Part shown: one piece after another, positions 20,946-28,619 of the stretch
Layout of the letters: every line of letters begins with the position of its first letter
How positions within the stretch are numbered: the stretch's first letter is position 1
IMG/VR virus record: IMGVR_UViG_3300025418_000771
Location: 1 to 31,035 of that record
DNA from: a virus
Strand: one strand, 5' to 3'
Length of the DNA stretch: 31,035 nucleotides
Notes under the pieces: generated by a model
The model's database searches: none
The model's input: only the letters and a program-made list of their open reading frames with translations
What the model was told of the DNA's origin: nothing
Made by a program: the position numbers and the translations under genes

Positions 20946-21254
20946 TTAAACAAACTGAAAGTATTCGATGTTGAATGGGCCCCAGGCATCTGCCTTGTCA
21001 CCAATCAATTCACCGGTGTCGGTGCTGTGATTATAAACCGCGATGCAGTCCTGGTCGAGTGCTGTGGCCAATACCAGGAGTGAACCGGTAACGCGCAGGA
21101 AGTCGATGATCACGGTAGGCTCATCACTGTCGTATGATACGCGGATGTTGGTCACGTCTGCCACTGCGCCCAGGGCAGCCTTGATGGTCTGATCAACGCT
21201 GTTGACGCCCTTGGTGAATGGATTGTTAAGGCCGATGTTGATTGTGTATGACAT
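20946..21254 (-). CDS. Hypothetical early protein, 102 residues
   Basis: Opens MSYTINIGLNNPFTKGVNSV, with alternating strands and helices (VADVTNIRVSYDSDEPTVIIDFLRV). First gene after promoter P3. Function unknown. Confidence 0.6.
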   Translation of the reverse strand: MSYTINIGLNNPFTKGVNSVDQTIKAALGAVADVTNIRVSYDSDEPTVIIDFLRVTGSLLVLATALDQDCIAVYNHSTDTGELIGDKADAWGPFNIEYFQFV

Positions 21255-21286
21255 GGTGATAATTCCTTTGTTGTGTTGATGTGTCT

Positions 21287-21314
21287 ATTATACTGATATT
21301 TGGTCGGGTGTCAA
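21287..21314 (-). promoter_or_regulatory. Early sigma-70 promoter P3 embedded in an inverted repeat
   Basis: TTGACA (21309-21314), 16-bp spacer, TATAAT (21287-21292). A perfect 12-bp inverted repeat (ATTTGGTCGGGT at 21298-21309 and ACCCGACCAAAT at 21328-21339) spans the -35 box. It could be an operator or, as RNA, a hairpin ending upstream transcription. Confidence 0.9.
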
Positions 21315-21349
21315 CAACTATTTTAATACCCGACCAAATTGTGTGGTTA

Positions 21350-21571
21350 TTACAATATGCCGTAGATTGGCGTTACCTCACCGACGCGCAGGTCTAGGCC
21401 TGTACGCTCACGCTCTACCTGGGCAAACTGCTCTGCCTCTTCCTTGGTCTTGAACGTGCGCTCCCGGAACCCGTGCTCGCGTTTGAGGGCCATTCTACCC
21501 TTATTGCCCAGGTGCTCGTATGCTTTCCAGCTGAGCGCCACGTCGTATTGTACTTTGCCTGTTGTGATCAT
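21350..21571 (-). CDS. Hypothetical early protein, 73 residues
   Basis: Opens MITTGKVQYDVALSWKAYEH, with a basic centre (GRMALKREHGFRERTFKTK) and TKEEAEQFAQVERER. Looks like a small alpha/beta protein. Second gene of the P4 transcript. Function unknown. Confidence 0.6.
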   Translation of the reverse strand: MITTGKVQYDVALSWKAYEHLGNKGRMALKREHGFRERTFKTKEEAEQFAQVERERTGLDLRVGEVTPIYGIL

Positions 21572-21584
21572 GTTGTCCTCCTGG

Positions 21585-21791
21585 TTAGTTTGACTGCTGT
21601 GCTGCGACTACTTCGATGGTGTGTGGTTTGTTCTTGCCGGTTTGGCCTGCTGCTTTACGGGCCAGCTCTTCAGTGGTGGCAAACCCTGTGAATACCTGGT
21701 AGATATTGACTGAGCGATAAGCATAGGCCAGTGGCTTACTGGTATTGCGGCTGATGGTTGTGCCATCTGAGAATGTTGCTGTTACTTTCAT
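21585..21791 (-). CDS. Hypothetical early protein, 68 residues
   Basis: Opens MKVTATFSDGTTISRNTSKP; TTEELARKAAGQTGKNK later. AGGAGAACAGC precedes the ATG. First gene after the folded P4 leader, so probably the earliest protein made. The T/S-rich start and the 'TxEEA/L' helix echo the neighbouring 73-residue protein. Confidence 0.6.
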   Translation of the reverse strand: MKVTATFSDGTTISRNTSKPLAYAYRSVNIYQVFTGFATTEELARKAAGQTGKNKPHTIEVVAAQQSN

Positions 21792-21811
21792 GCTGTTCTC
21801 CTGGTGTTAGG

Positions 21812-21919
21812 TGCAGTAAGTAGTTTCTCCATCGCTCCCTGGTAAACCAAGGTCTTATACTGTTTATCGCTGGCCCTTACGGGTGCTTACATCAGCGGAA
21901 CCATCACTACTTACTGCAT
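21812..21919 (-). ncRNA. Highly structured 5' leader / putative small RNA, about 107 nt
   Basis: The predicted P4 start point (21919) is directly followed by a 13-nt arm (TGCAGTAAGTAGT, 21906-21918) that pairs perfectly with 21812-21824. Inside are CGCTG/CAGCG enclosing CCC-GTAA-GGG, and CCTTGG-TTTA-CCAGGG. This is a closed multi-stem RNA beginning at +1. No terminator follows, so it is also the leader of the 68-residue gene. It matches no family I know. Confidence 0.6.
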
Positions 21920-21925
21920 GACTCC

Positions 21926-21954
21926 ACTGTAATGACCTTTTACCAGGGTGTCAA
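21926..21954 (-). promoter_or_regulatory. Early sigma-70 promoter P4
   Basis: TTGACA (21949-21954), 17-bp spacer, TACAGT (21926-21931). The -35 is perfect and the -10 weaker. The upstream-most leftward promoter. A palindrome related to TTTCAC-N3-GTGAAA lies at 21971-21985, 16 nt above the -35. Confidence 0.75.
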
Positions 21955-21970
21955 GTACTATTTGCAACTA

Positions 21971-21985
21971 TCTCACATGGTGAAA
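21971..21985. promoter_or_regulatory. Third copy of the palindromic operator-like site (one mismatch)
   Basis: Reads TCTCAC-ATG-GTGAAA. It sits above early promoter P4, so a regulator binding all three sites could link early and later transcription. Confidence 0.4.
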
Positions 21986-22440
21986 TGTGGGAGATTGTGG
22001 GGCGCGGTGGGATGACGTGCTGCCTGGTGTGGTGTCCACCCCACCCCTCAGGTCCTCGCGTGCGCATCACGCCACCACGCTGGCATACAGGGCCACCATG
22101 GCACGCAGCCACGCTGCCTGGTACCCACCCCTCACCACGATGCCTGCGCGGCTCTACGGCCCGCTGGTGAGCTGGCTAAGTTAGTGCGCACTAACATAGC
22201 TGAGCGGCCCAGCTTGGGCGCGTGGCCTAAGTGTGTAAGTGCTCACTATCGCTGCGAGCTACGCTTGGGGCGCGTGGCCAATGTGCTTATGTGGCTGGGC
22301 TGGCAGGGTAAGTAAGTACTCACTCACCCTCCTTGCCAGGTGGGGCCTTGTCAATTAGGGTATACCCCTATTTGGGTCCCGTGCACCAAGTTGGGGCAGG
22401 GGGCCCCACAGACCGCAAGCTGCTACAATTTCAAAATTTT
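21986..22440. other. GC-rich non-coding control region between divergent gene blocks
   Basis: No credible gene. Contains a perfect 16-bp palindrome GTTAGTGCGCACTAAC (22180-22195), two ~30-bp direct repeats starting GCTTGGG (22212-22241, 22263-22293), and a long imperfect palindrome centred on AGTACT (22300-22339). Base composition differs clearly from the surrounding genes and is followed by very AT-rich DNA (22427-22463). Confidence 0.65.
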
Positions 22441-22478
22441 TTTGTAATTTTTTTTGTAAAATACTAGGGTTTACCCTA
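22356..22478. promoter_or_regulatory. Two TAGGGT-W-TACCC palindromes
   Basis: TAGGGTATACCC followed by CTA (from 22356) and TAGGGTTTACCCTA (22465-22478) are near-identical palindromes about 110 nt apart, with the AT-rich T-tracts between. They may be paired operator or initiator sites. Confidence 0.4.
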
Positions 22479-22507
22479 ATGCTACATAAAAATGTTGCAC
22501 TGCATCC

Positions 22508-22709
22508 TGTCTTCTGTGTCCCGAAAACAGCATTTTAATTGATAATCATTCTTATCTGCAGACCAACAATCAAGGACTTAGGCATTTTCGGGACATAGAA
22601 GACATAGAAGACACCCTTTATTCTATTTTATTAAAAATATTTTAAAAAAATAATTTATTATCCTGGATAAAGTTAAAACAAGGGTGTCTTCTATGTCTTC
22701 TGTGTCCCG
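22508..22709. repeat. Inverted-repeat/iteron element, copy 2 (candidate origin or control site)
   Basis: Arms 22589-22616 and 22682-22709 pair over 28 positions with one G-T type difference, built of GACAYAGAA units. They enclose 65 nt that are almost all A/T except TTATCCTGGATAA. An extra unit, CTGTCTTCTGTGTCCCG, starts at 22508 but is inverted compared with the extra unit of copy 1. Also shared with copy 1 is TGCACTGCATCCTGTC. Confidence 0.82.
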
Positions 22710-22759
22710 AAGGGACAGAGTCGAACCATATTTTTTAAACGTGGCAGTAATCGATGGCG

Positions 22760-22776
22760 TTTTTGCATTAATATAG
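22760..22776 (+). promoter_or_regulatory. Phage promoter core, copy 6
   Basis: TTTTTGCATTAATATAG on the plus strand, first rightward copy. The ATG of the 109-residue gene follows after GGT counted from +1. Likely promoter for the terminase region. Confidence 0.78.
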
Positions 22777-22778
22777 GT

Positions 22779-23108
22779 ATGAGCAGGTACGTATATCAAA
22801 TACAGGGGGCATTGGAAGATGCCAGTGGTAGACTTAGAGGTCTACGGGTCTTGGTATGTGATTTGTATAATTTTGAATCGGTGGATGTTCCAATCGAAAT
22901 CTTAGACAGAGAAACAGCACGCTACCTGCAATTTAGGATGAATGTGACAGAATCGGCGCCCAACATCGCCAAGCTGCCATACTCCGTTCAAAACAACATA
23001 CGAGTGCCGTTAGGGCGCTGGCTGGACCGTTGGGTCCTCACTAATTTTCATGGCGATAGCATCAAATCAACGAATACTAACCCTGGACCTATGGAAACTG
23101 GCCTCTGA
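22779..23108 (+). CDS. Hypothetical protein, 109 residues
   Basis: Opens MSRYVYQIQGALEDASGRLR. First rightward gene; its start codon is placed as a leaderless start from promoter copy 6. It has LRGLRVLVCDLYNFESVDVPIEIL and a basic-aromatic LGRWLDRWVLTNF. It overlaps the Hint-domain gene by 59 nt in another frame. No family recognised. Confidence 0.65.
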   Translation: MSRYVYQIQGALEDASGRLRGLRVLVCDLYNFESVDVPIEILDRETARYLQFRMNVTESAPNIAKLPYSVQNNIRVPLGRWLDRWVLTNFHGDSIKSTNTNPGPMETGL

Positions 23109-24021
23109 GATTAGGCCAGGCGATTACCTGTTTAACAACGATGGTCAACTGGTACAGGTAAAAAGCATTCACCCCTACGTATCCAACGAATGCTATGAGG
23201 TGGAGTTTGATGACCACGTCACGATTTGTGGCGATAAACACCTGGCATTCATGCTGGAAAACCCCAAGTACCGCAAAAGATTGCGAGAATACAAAGGAGT
23301 ACATAAATTTCGGCGCCCACTACGGCGCTATAGCGTCTTGGATATTGTGGAGTCTGGCGAAAACTTATCAATGCCGACTACCAAGCCGTTGCAGTTCCCA
23401 CACCAAGATCTACCCATACCACCATTCTTGTTAGGATTTTGGTTCCTGGGTAAGAGAGCCAACAAGACGATGGTACCATCGCCAGGTTGGTCAGAATTTA
23501 TACACCAAAAATTTAAAGACGCGGGGTACAAGATTACAACCCACCGGCTTAGGATGAACAACGAGCGTGAGTTTAAGTGCCACCCCAGTATCGAATCTCA
23601 GCTGGCGCCGTTTATTCCTAAAAAAATTCCGGCCAGATATCTTTACGCATCGGTTGAGCAAAGAATTGAGCTGCTGTCTGGATTAGTCTACGCAAGACGC
23701 GGACACTACAATGTTAAGAATGACGAGTTTGTTTTTACGTCAAAGAACCGAGAGCTTATGAATCAGATTCGTTTTTTGGCCGAATCACTCGGCAGCAAAA
23801 CGTTTACGATTCAGAAAAAAGACACGGGTTCATTCGTGATGAACTTTAAAACTTACATTAAATTAATTGATACGCAGGTATCTAAACCACTAAAGATTCA
23901 TTACGGTAGGCGGTACATACCAGAGATTAGACAAGTTAAACCCCAATCGTGTGTGCACATCGAGACAGATGGCGCAAATAACACATTCTTGGTAGGCGAA
24001 GGATTTATTTCAGCATGCTGA
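23050..24021 (+). CDS. Orphan Hint-domain protein with degenerate LAGLIDADG endonuclease, 323 residues
   Basis: An intein-like Hint fold with homing endonuclease that is no longer inside a host protein. Block A/B-like segments are ILTLDLWKLASEIRPGDYLF (10-28) and CGDKHLAF (60-67). The endonuclease helices are FLLGFWFLGK (126-135) and LLSGLVYARRG (208-218), where acidic residues expected after each glycine helix are Lys and Arg, so cleavage activity is doubtful. The C-terminal block is VHIETDGANNTFLVGEGFISAC, with no final His-Asn. The catalytic first Cys is also absent, so splicing is not expected. It overlaps the large terminase start by 7 nt. Confidence 0.78.
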   Translation: MAIASNQRILTLDLWKLASEIRPGDYLFNNDGQLVQVKSIHPYVSNECYEVEFDDHVTICGDKHLAFMLENPKYRKRLREYKGVHKFRRPLRRYSVLDIVESGENLSMPTTKPLQFPHQDLPIPPFLLGFWFLGKRANKTMVPSPGWSEFIHQKFKDAGYKITTHRLRMNNEREFKCHPSIESQLAPFIPKKIPARYLYASVEQRIELLSGLVYARRGHYNVKNDEFVFTSKNRELMNQIRFLAESLGSKTFTIQKKDTGSFVMNFKTYIKLIDTQVSKPLKIHYGRRYIPEIRQVKPQSCVHIETDGANNTFLVGEGFISAC

Positions 24022-25457
24022 CACCATCACAAGAACTTAAGCTAGAGAAGTTCGCAAAAGCACATAGCCACTGGCCTAAGCCAGAACTAGACGCGGCCAT
24101 CTGGCGCATCCGTTGGCAACTCCAGGCACTACCTCATCAAAAAGAACCAGAAGATGGAGAATATGACACCTTCCTTATGCTTGCGGGCCGGGGATCTGGC
24201 AAGACGCACACTGCTAGTCATTGGATTGGTATTCGGGCTTGGGTCTACGGCGGAACCCGCTGGCTTGTCACAGCTCCTACGAGCAATGACATCCGAGCCA
24301 CCTGTTTCGAAGGAGACTCCGGACTCCTCAACATCATCCCCGAATCTCTCATCAAAGACTACAACAAGTCCCTCTTCGAGATCACCCTTACCAACGGCTC
24401 CCTCATCCAAGGCATCCCAGCCTCAGAGCCAGAACGTTACCGTGGTAAACAGTTCCACGGGGCATGGTTCGACGAGCTCTGCGCATTCGAGTACCTCGAC
24501 GACGCCTACGACGGCGTGCAGTTCACGCTGCGTCTTAGAGATCCACGGATCCCCCGCGTCCAACAAATCATCACCACGACCCCCAAGCCAAAAGAATTGA
24601 TTGTCGATTTGGCCGAAGGTAAAATCGGCGGCGATGTATACATGGTTAATGCCTCGTCTTATGACAACCGGCAGAACTTATCGGAAACATTTTTTAAACA
24701 GCTTGAGACTTACGATGGCACTGACATTGGACGTCAGGAGATCTATGGAGAAATCTTAGATCCCGAGCAAGCGGGTATTATCAAACGTAAACAGTTCAAA
24801 CTCTGGCCGGCCAATAAGCCAACGCCAACCCTGGAATACGTCATCGCATCATATGACCCAGCTACCAGCGAAAAGACCATGAACGACCCCACGGCCTGCA
24901 CAGTGTGGGGCGTGTTTGAACAACAAGACGCTGGCACATCGGTCATCTTACTGGACGCATGGGATGAGCACTTAGCATACCCACAACTGCGCCGAAAGAT
25001 TATTGACGATTTTAAAGAAGTAGTCTATGGTGCGGATAACGATTTTGCTAAGGGCAAGAAGGCAGACCTTATTCTGATGGAAGATAAATCTGCTGGTATC
25101 TCACTGATCCAAGAACTCCAAGGCTCTGGTGTACCGGTGCGTGGATACAACCCTGGCAGGGCGGACAAAGTACAGCGATTAAATATCGTCGCGCCCCTGG
25201 TTGCTAAAGGTAAGGTGTTTATCCCAGAAGATCCAAAAATTAAGGGCGAGTTTGCCGACTGGGCAAAACGATTCTTGCGCCAGGTCTGCTCATTCCCAGA
25301 AGCGGGTGGGCATGATGACTATGTTGACTCACTATCACAAGCACTAAGGGTATTACGAGACTCTGGTTGGTTGCAGTTAGATTATCTACCAGCACGCAAT
25401 TATGACTATGCTGATGATGACTATTCACGCAAGTTTGTCAACCCATACGCGCAATAG
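24015..25457 (+). CDS. Terminase large subunit, 480 residues
   Basis: Packages DNA with an ATPase motor and cuts it with a nuclease. Walker A is GRGSGKT (58-64), Walker B AWFDEL (150-155, Asp153, Glu154), coupling motif ITTTP (186-190). RNase H-like nuclease has SYDPAT (Asp281), LMEDKSAG (Glu356/Asp357) and GGHDDYVDSL (Asp434/435/438). Full-length, with no intein despite the Hint-domain gene next to it. The small subunit is on the other strand at 3734-4129. Confidence 0.95.
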   Translation: MLTPSQELKLEKFAKAHSHWPKPELDAAIWRIRWQLQALPHQKEPEDGEYDTFLMLAGRGSGKTHTASHWIGIRAWVYGGTRWLVTAPTSNDIRATCFEGDSGLLNIIPESLIKDYNKSLFEITLTNGSLIQGIPASEPERYRGKQFHGAWFDELCAFEYLDDAYDGVQFTLRLRDPRIPRVQQIITTTPKPKELIVDLAEGKIGGDVYMVNASSYDNRQNLSETFFKQLETYDGTDIGRQEIYGEILDPEQAGIIKRKQFKLWPANKPTPTLEYVIASYDPATSEKTMNDPTACTVWGVFEQQDAGTSVILLDAWDEHLAYPQLRRKIIDDFKEVVYGADNDFAKGKKADLILMEDKSAGISLIQELQGSGVPVRGYNPGRADKVQRLNIVAPLVAKGKVFIPEDPKIKGEFADWAKRFLRQVCSFPEAGGHDDYVDSLSQALRVLRDSGWLQLDYLPARNYDYADDDYSRKFVNPYAQ

Positions 25458-25473
25458 GGCGGATTGCCCGTTA

Positions 25474-25490
25474 TTATTGCATTAATATTA
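25474..25490 (+). promoter_or_regulatory. Phage promoter core, copy 7
   Basis: Contains TTGCATTAATAT exactly; outer positions differ from consensus. TAGGGCG lies 15 nt upstream of TTGCATT. The portal start follows 46 nt later, so this copy is not leaderless. Confidence 0.65.
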
Positions 25491-25535
25491 ATAGGACAGC
25501 CAAGCTGTCACCAAATTCTTAAGTTAAAATAATCT

Positions 25536-28391
25536 ATGGCCCAAAACCCACAATTACCAATCCAAGCTGGTAGTAATCTCCCCGGATTAGACCGGGAAGA
25601 GGACATCCATGAGGCGCAAGACCAAGAAATGGAAATGGACGCCTATGAAGATGCGTTGGGTTTAGACCCAGATGAAGTAGAGCAAGAAGTCATTGAACTT
25701 GATGATGGCTCCGTTGTGGTAAATTTTACACCAAAAGAAAGCCCACAACAAAACCCAGAATTTTATGCTAACCTGGCAGAAGTCTTTGATGAAGATGTTT
25801 TGCAGATGTTGGCAGTTGAGTACCTGGACTACATCGACGTTGATCGTGAGTCTAGAGAACAACGAGACAAGCAGTACGAAGAAGGATTACGCCGTACCGG
25901 TTTAGGTAAGGACGCGCCTGGAGGAGCCACGTTCGACGGAGCTTCCAAAGTCGTTCACCCAGTTATGGCTGAGGCCTGCGTAGATTTCGCTGCGTCTTCA
26001 TCCAAAGAATTATTGCCACCCGATGGAATTGTTAAGTCAAACATCAAGGGCACTGCAGATCGCGTCAAAGAAGAGATTGCTGAACGTAAAGTAAACTTTA
26101 TGAACTGGCAGCTCACAGAACAAGTACCAGAGTTCCGTGACGAGATGGAGCAGTTACTTACCCAGTTACCGCTTGGTGGTTCTCAGTTCCTTAAATGGCG
26201 CTATGACGCAGAACAGCGTCGCCCAACATGCGAATGGGTGCCAATCGATAATATCTTGTTACCTTGGGCCTCTACCAATTTCTACACAGCAGGACGCGTA
26301 ACTGAAGTACAAGACATCACAGAAGATGTGTTCTTACAACGTGTTGAAGCTGGAATCTATCGTGATATCGATAGTGAATATTCTTCTGATGCACCATTAA
26401 ACGATCAGACCCAATCTGAAAAAGCAAACAATAAGATCGAAGGCAAGGATATGCCTTCTAAAAATATTGATGGCTTGCGTCGTATCTACGAAATTACTTG
26501 TTTTATTCGCCTAGATGATGATCCAGAAACTGATGGTAAACGTGCACCATACATTCTCACAATTGATGAGACAACAAGCAAAGTATTAGCACTCTACCGC
26601 AACTGGGAAGCTGGCGATGACAAACTTAAAAAGATGGACTGGTATGTCGAGTTCAAATTTATTCCCTGGCGTGGAGCTTACGCTATTGGATTGCCTCATC
26701 TTATTGGTGGCCTTTCTGCTGCTCTTACCGGGGCTCTGCGCGCTTTACTTGATGCTGCTCACATCAACAACAGCCAGACAATGCTTAAACTCAAGGGTGG
26801 ACGCATTGGAGGACAGTCTGACCGAATAGAGCCAACTCAAGTTATTGAGATTGAGGGAGCCCCTGGCGTTGATGACGTTCGCAAGATTGCGATGCCAATG
26901 CCATTTAACCAGCCATCTTCTGTGCTGTTTAATCTGCTTGGTTGGTTGACTGATGCCGCTAAAGGTGTTGTTACTACAGCCGAAGAAAAGATTGGCGAAG
27001 CAAACAACAACATGCCTGTCGGCACGGCGCAAGCGCTGATCGAACAAGGCGCCAAAGTATTCTCTAGCATTCACGCCCGTCTGCACCGTAGCCAGGCTAA
27101 ATCTTTAATGATCGTCTCACGTATCAATCATTGGTACTTAGATGAGATGGACAACCAGTCTGGCGAAGAGATTAAAGTTCGTGACTTTGCGTATAACTCT
27201 GATGTACGCCCAGTGTCTGATCCTAATATTTTCTCTGAGACACAACGTTTAGCACAAAACCAGGCACTGTTGCAGATGGCGTCATCCGCGCCCCCTGGCA
27301 TGTTTGATATGCGTTCTGTTTATCGCCGCGTACTTGCGCAGTTAAAAGTTCCAGCAATTGAAGAGATCCTGCCAAACCCAATGGGCGCGCATGAATCTAA
27401 CCCAGCACTAGAAAACGTTTCAATGACCATGGGTCGTCCTGCAGCAGCATACCCAGATCAAGACCACATTGCTCACATCAAGGTTCACTTAGAATACGCA
27501 GAAAATCCAGCCTATGGTGGCAACCCTGTCATTGGTCCTGTATTTGCTCCTCATGCACTTGAGCACATCAAGCAACACTTGACACTGCATTATTTACAAT
27601 CGATGCGCGCTTATGTGGCCCAGGCTTCTGGCGGCCACGATGTACTTGAATTGCACACAGAAAAACCATTGGATATCGAGGCACAACAAGCGTTGGCCCT
27701 GGCATCGCAGATGGTTGATGAAGATGCTAAGATGAACTTGTCTGGTTATGTACAACAAATCCAGGCCTTGGCAATGAAAGTACAACAAGCACAACAAGCT
27801 CAGATGCAGCAAGTTGCTATGAATGATCCTACTTCTGCTGCAATTATCAAAACATCGATGGCTGAGACAGAACGTAAGACACAAGAGTTCCAAGTTAAGA
27901 TTCAATCTGACTTACAACAAGCACAACAAAGCTACCAACTCAAGGTTGCAGAACTGCAGCAGAAAGTGGCCGAGTTGCAAGCTAAGTATTCAACCCAGAC
28001 CAATATCGACAACCAGCGTAATGCTACCGATATCGCGATGGCAAATATTAATAATGCAGCAAAAGAACGTGTCGCAGCCATTACGGCCGGTGCACAAATG
28101 GATCAGCAGCAGGCTCAGCTTGACCACGAACAGAACATGTCTGCCATGGAGGCTATTAAAGCATCCGATCAGGACATCCGTCAACATGGTCTAGCAGTAC
28201 AGCAGCAGAATTTCCAATCACAGGCAGATCAAGTAGCACAGCAGGCAAAAGCACAACAACAAGCCGCATTAGCTCAACAGCAACATGAGCAACAATTGCA
28301 GCAACAAGCATTCCAGGCGCAAAACCAAGCATTACAGTCACAAGCCCCGGAACAACAAGCAGCACCACAACCACCCACTGAGGAACAATAA
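25536..28391 (+). CDS. Portal protein with long glutamine-rich C-terminal tail, 951 residues
   Basis: Forms the head-to-tail connector and DNA entry ring. Signatures from portals of podovirus-like phages include RRTGLGKDAPGGATFDGASKV (105-125), TQLPLGGSQFLKWRYD and the WVPIDNILLPWASTNFYTAGRVTEV block. The last ~220 residues (from about 728) are a repetitive Gln/Ala helix with many QQAQQ and AELQ heptads, ending APQPPTEEQ. Typical P22-type portals are about 700 residues with a helical barrel at the C-terminus, and this tail would make a long barrel or disordered brush. The next gene starts at the stop codon (TAATG). Confidence 0.88.
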   Translation: MAQNPQLPIQAGSNLPGLDREEDIHEAQDQEMEMDAYEDALGLDPDEVEQEVIELDDGSVVVNFTPKESPQQNPEFYANLAEVFDEDVLQMLAVEYLDYIDVDRESREQRDKQYEEGLRRTGLGKDAPGGATFDGASKVVHPVMAEACVDFAASSSKELLPPDGIVKSNIKGTADRVKEEIAERKVNFMNWQLTEQVPEFRDEMEQLLTQLPLGGSQFLKWRYDAEQRRPTCEWVPIDNILLPWASTNFYTAGRVTEVQDITEDVFLQRVEAGIYRDIDSEYSSDAPLNDQTQSEKANNKIEGKDMPSKNIDGLRRIYEITCFIRLDDDPETDGKRAPYILTIDETTSKVLALYRNWEAGDDKLKKMDWYVEFKFIPWRGAYAIGLPHLIGGLSAALTGALRALLDAAHINNSQTMLKLKGGRIGGQSDRIEPTQVIEIEGAPGVDDVRKIAMPMPFNQPSSVLFNLLGWLTDAAKGVVTTAEEKIGEANNNMPVGTAQALIEQGAKVFSSIHARLHRSQAKSLMIVSRINHWYLDEMDNQSGEEIKVRDFAYNSDVRPVSDPNIFSETQRLAQNQALLQMASSAPPGMFDMRSVYRRVLAQLKVPAIEEILPNPMGAHESNPALENVSMTMGRPAAAYPDQDHIAHIKVHLEYAENPAYGGNPVIGPVFAPHALEHIKQHLTLHYLQSMRAYVAQASGGHDVLELHTEKPLDIEAQQALALASQMVDEDAKMNLSGYVQQIQALAMKVQQAQQAQMQQVAMNDPTSAAIIKTSMAETERKTQEFQVKIQSDLQQAQQSYQLKVAELQQKVAELQAKYSTQTNIDNQRNATDIAMANINNAAKERVAAITAGAQMDQQQAQLDHEQNMSAMEAIKASDQDIRQHGLAVQQQNFQSQADQVAQQAKAQQQAALAQQQHEQQLQQQAFQAQNQALQSQAPEQQAAPQPPTEEQ

Positions 28392-28609
28392 TGGCAAAAG
28401 ATGAATTAGGTTTTCGTCAAACCTACAAGCAAATGGGCAAACAAAGCTCCGGCGGCGGCCCAGAAGACAAAAATTTAGACGCTGGTAATTCTGGCTCACA
28501 CCGCGACAACAACTGGAAGATTGGCGCAGCGCAAGCTAAGATGGCTAAATCTTCTAAAGTTGGTCCAGATAAGAATCTGAACGAAATCGGCGGCGGAAAT
28601 TTCTACTAA
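28391..28609 (+). CDS. Hypothetical protein, 72 residues
   Basis: Opens MAKDELGFRQTYKQMGKQSS and is rich in Gly/Asn/Lys, so probably disordered. Start overlaps the portal stop. Located where head-associated small proteins often lie. Unknown. Confidence 0.62.
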   Translation: MAKDELGFRQTYKQMGKQSSGGGPEDKNLDAGNSGSHRDNNWKIGAAQAKMAKSSKVGPDKNLNEIGGGNFY

Positions 28610-28619
28610 AAAAAATTCT

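Noticed and set aside
21987-22184. Short rightward frames in the GC-rich region
   Set aside because: Pro/Arg/His-rich products from biased composition, no ribosome site, and dense palindromes argue for non-coding DNA.
24015-25457. Intein inside the large terminase
   Set aside because: All ATPase and nuclease motifs are contiguous; the Hint domain is a separate upstream gene.
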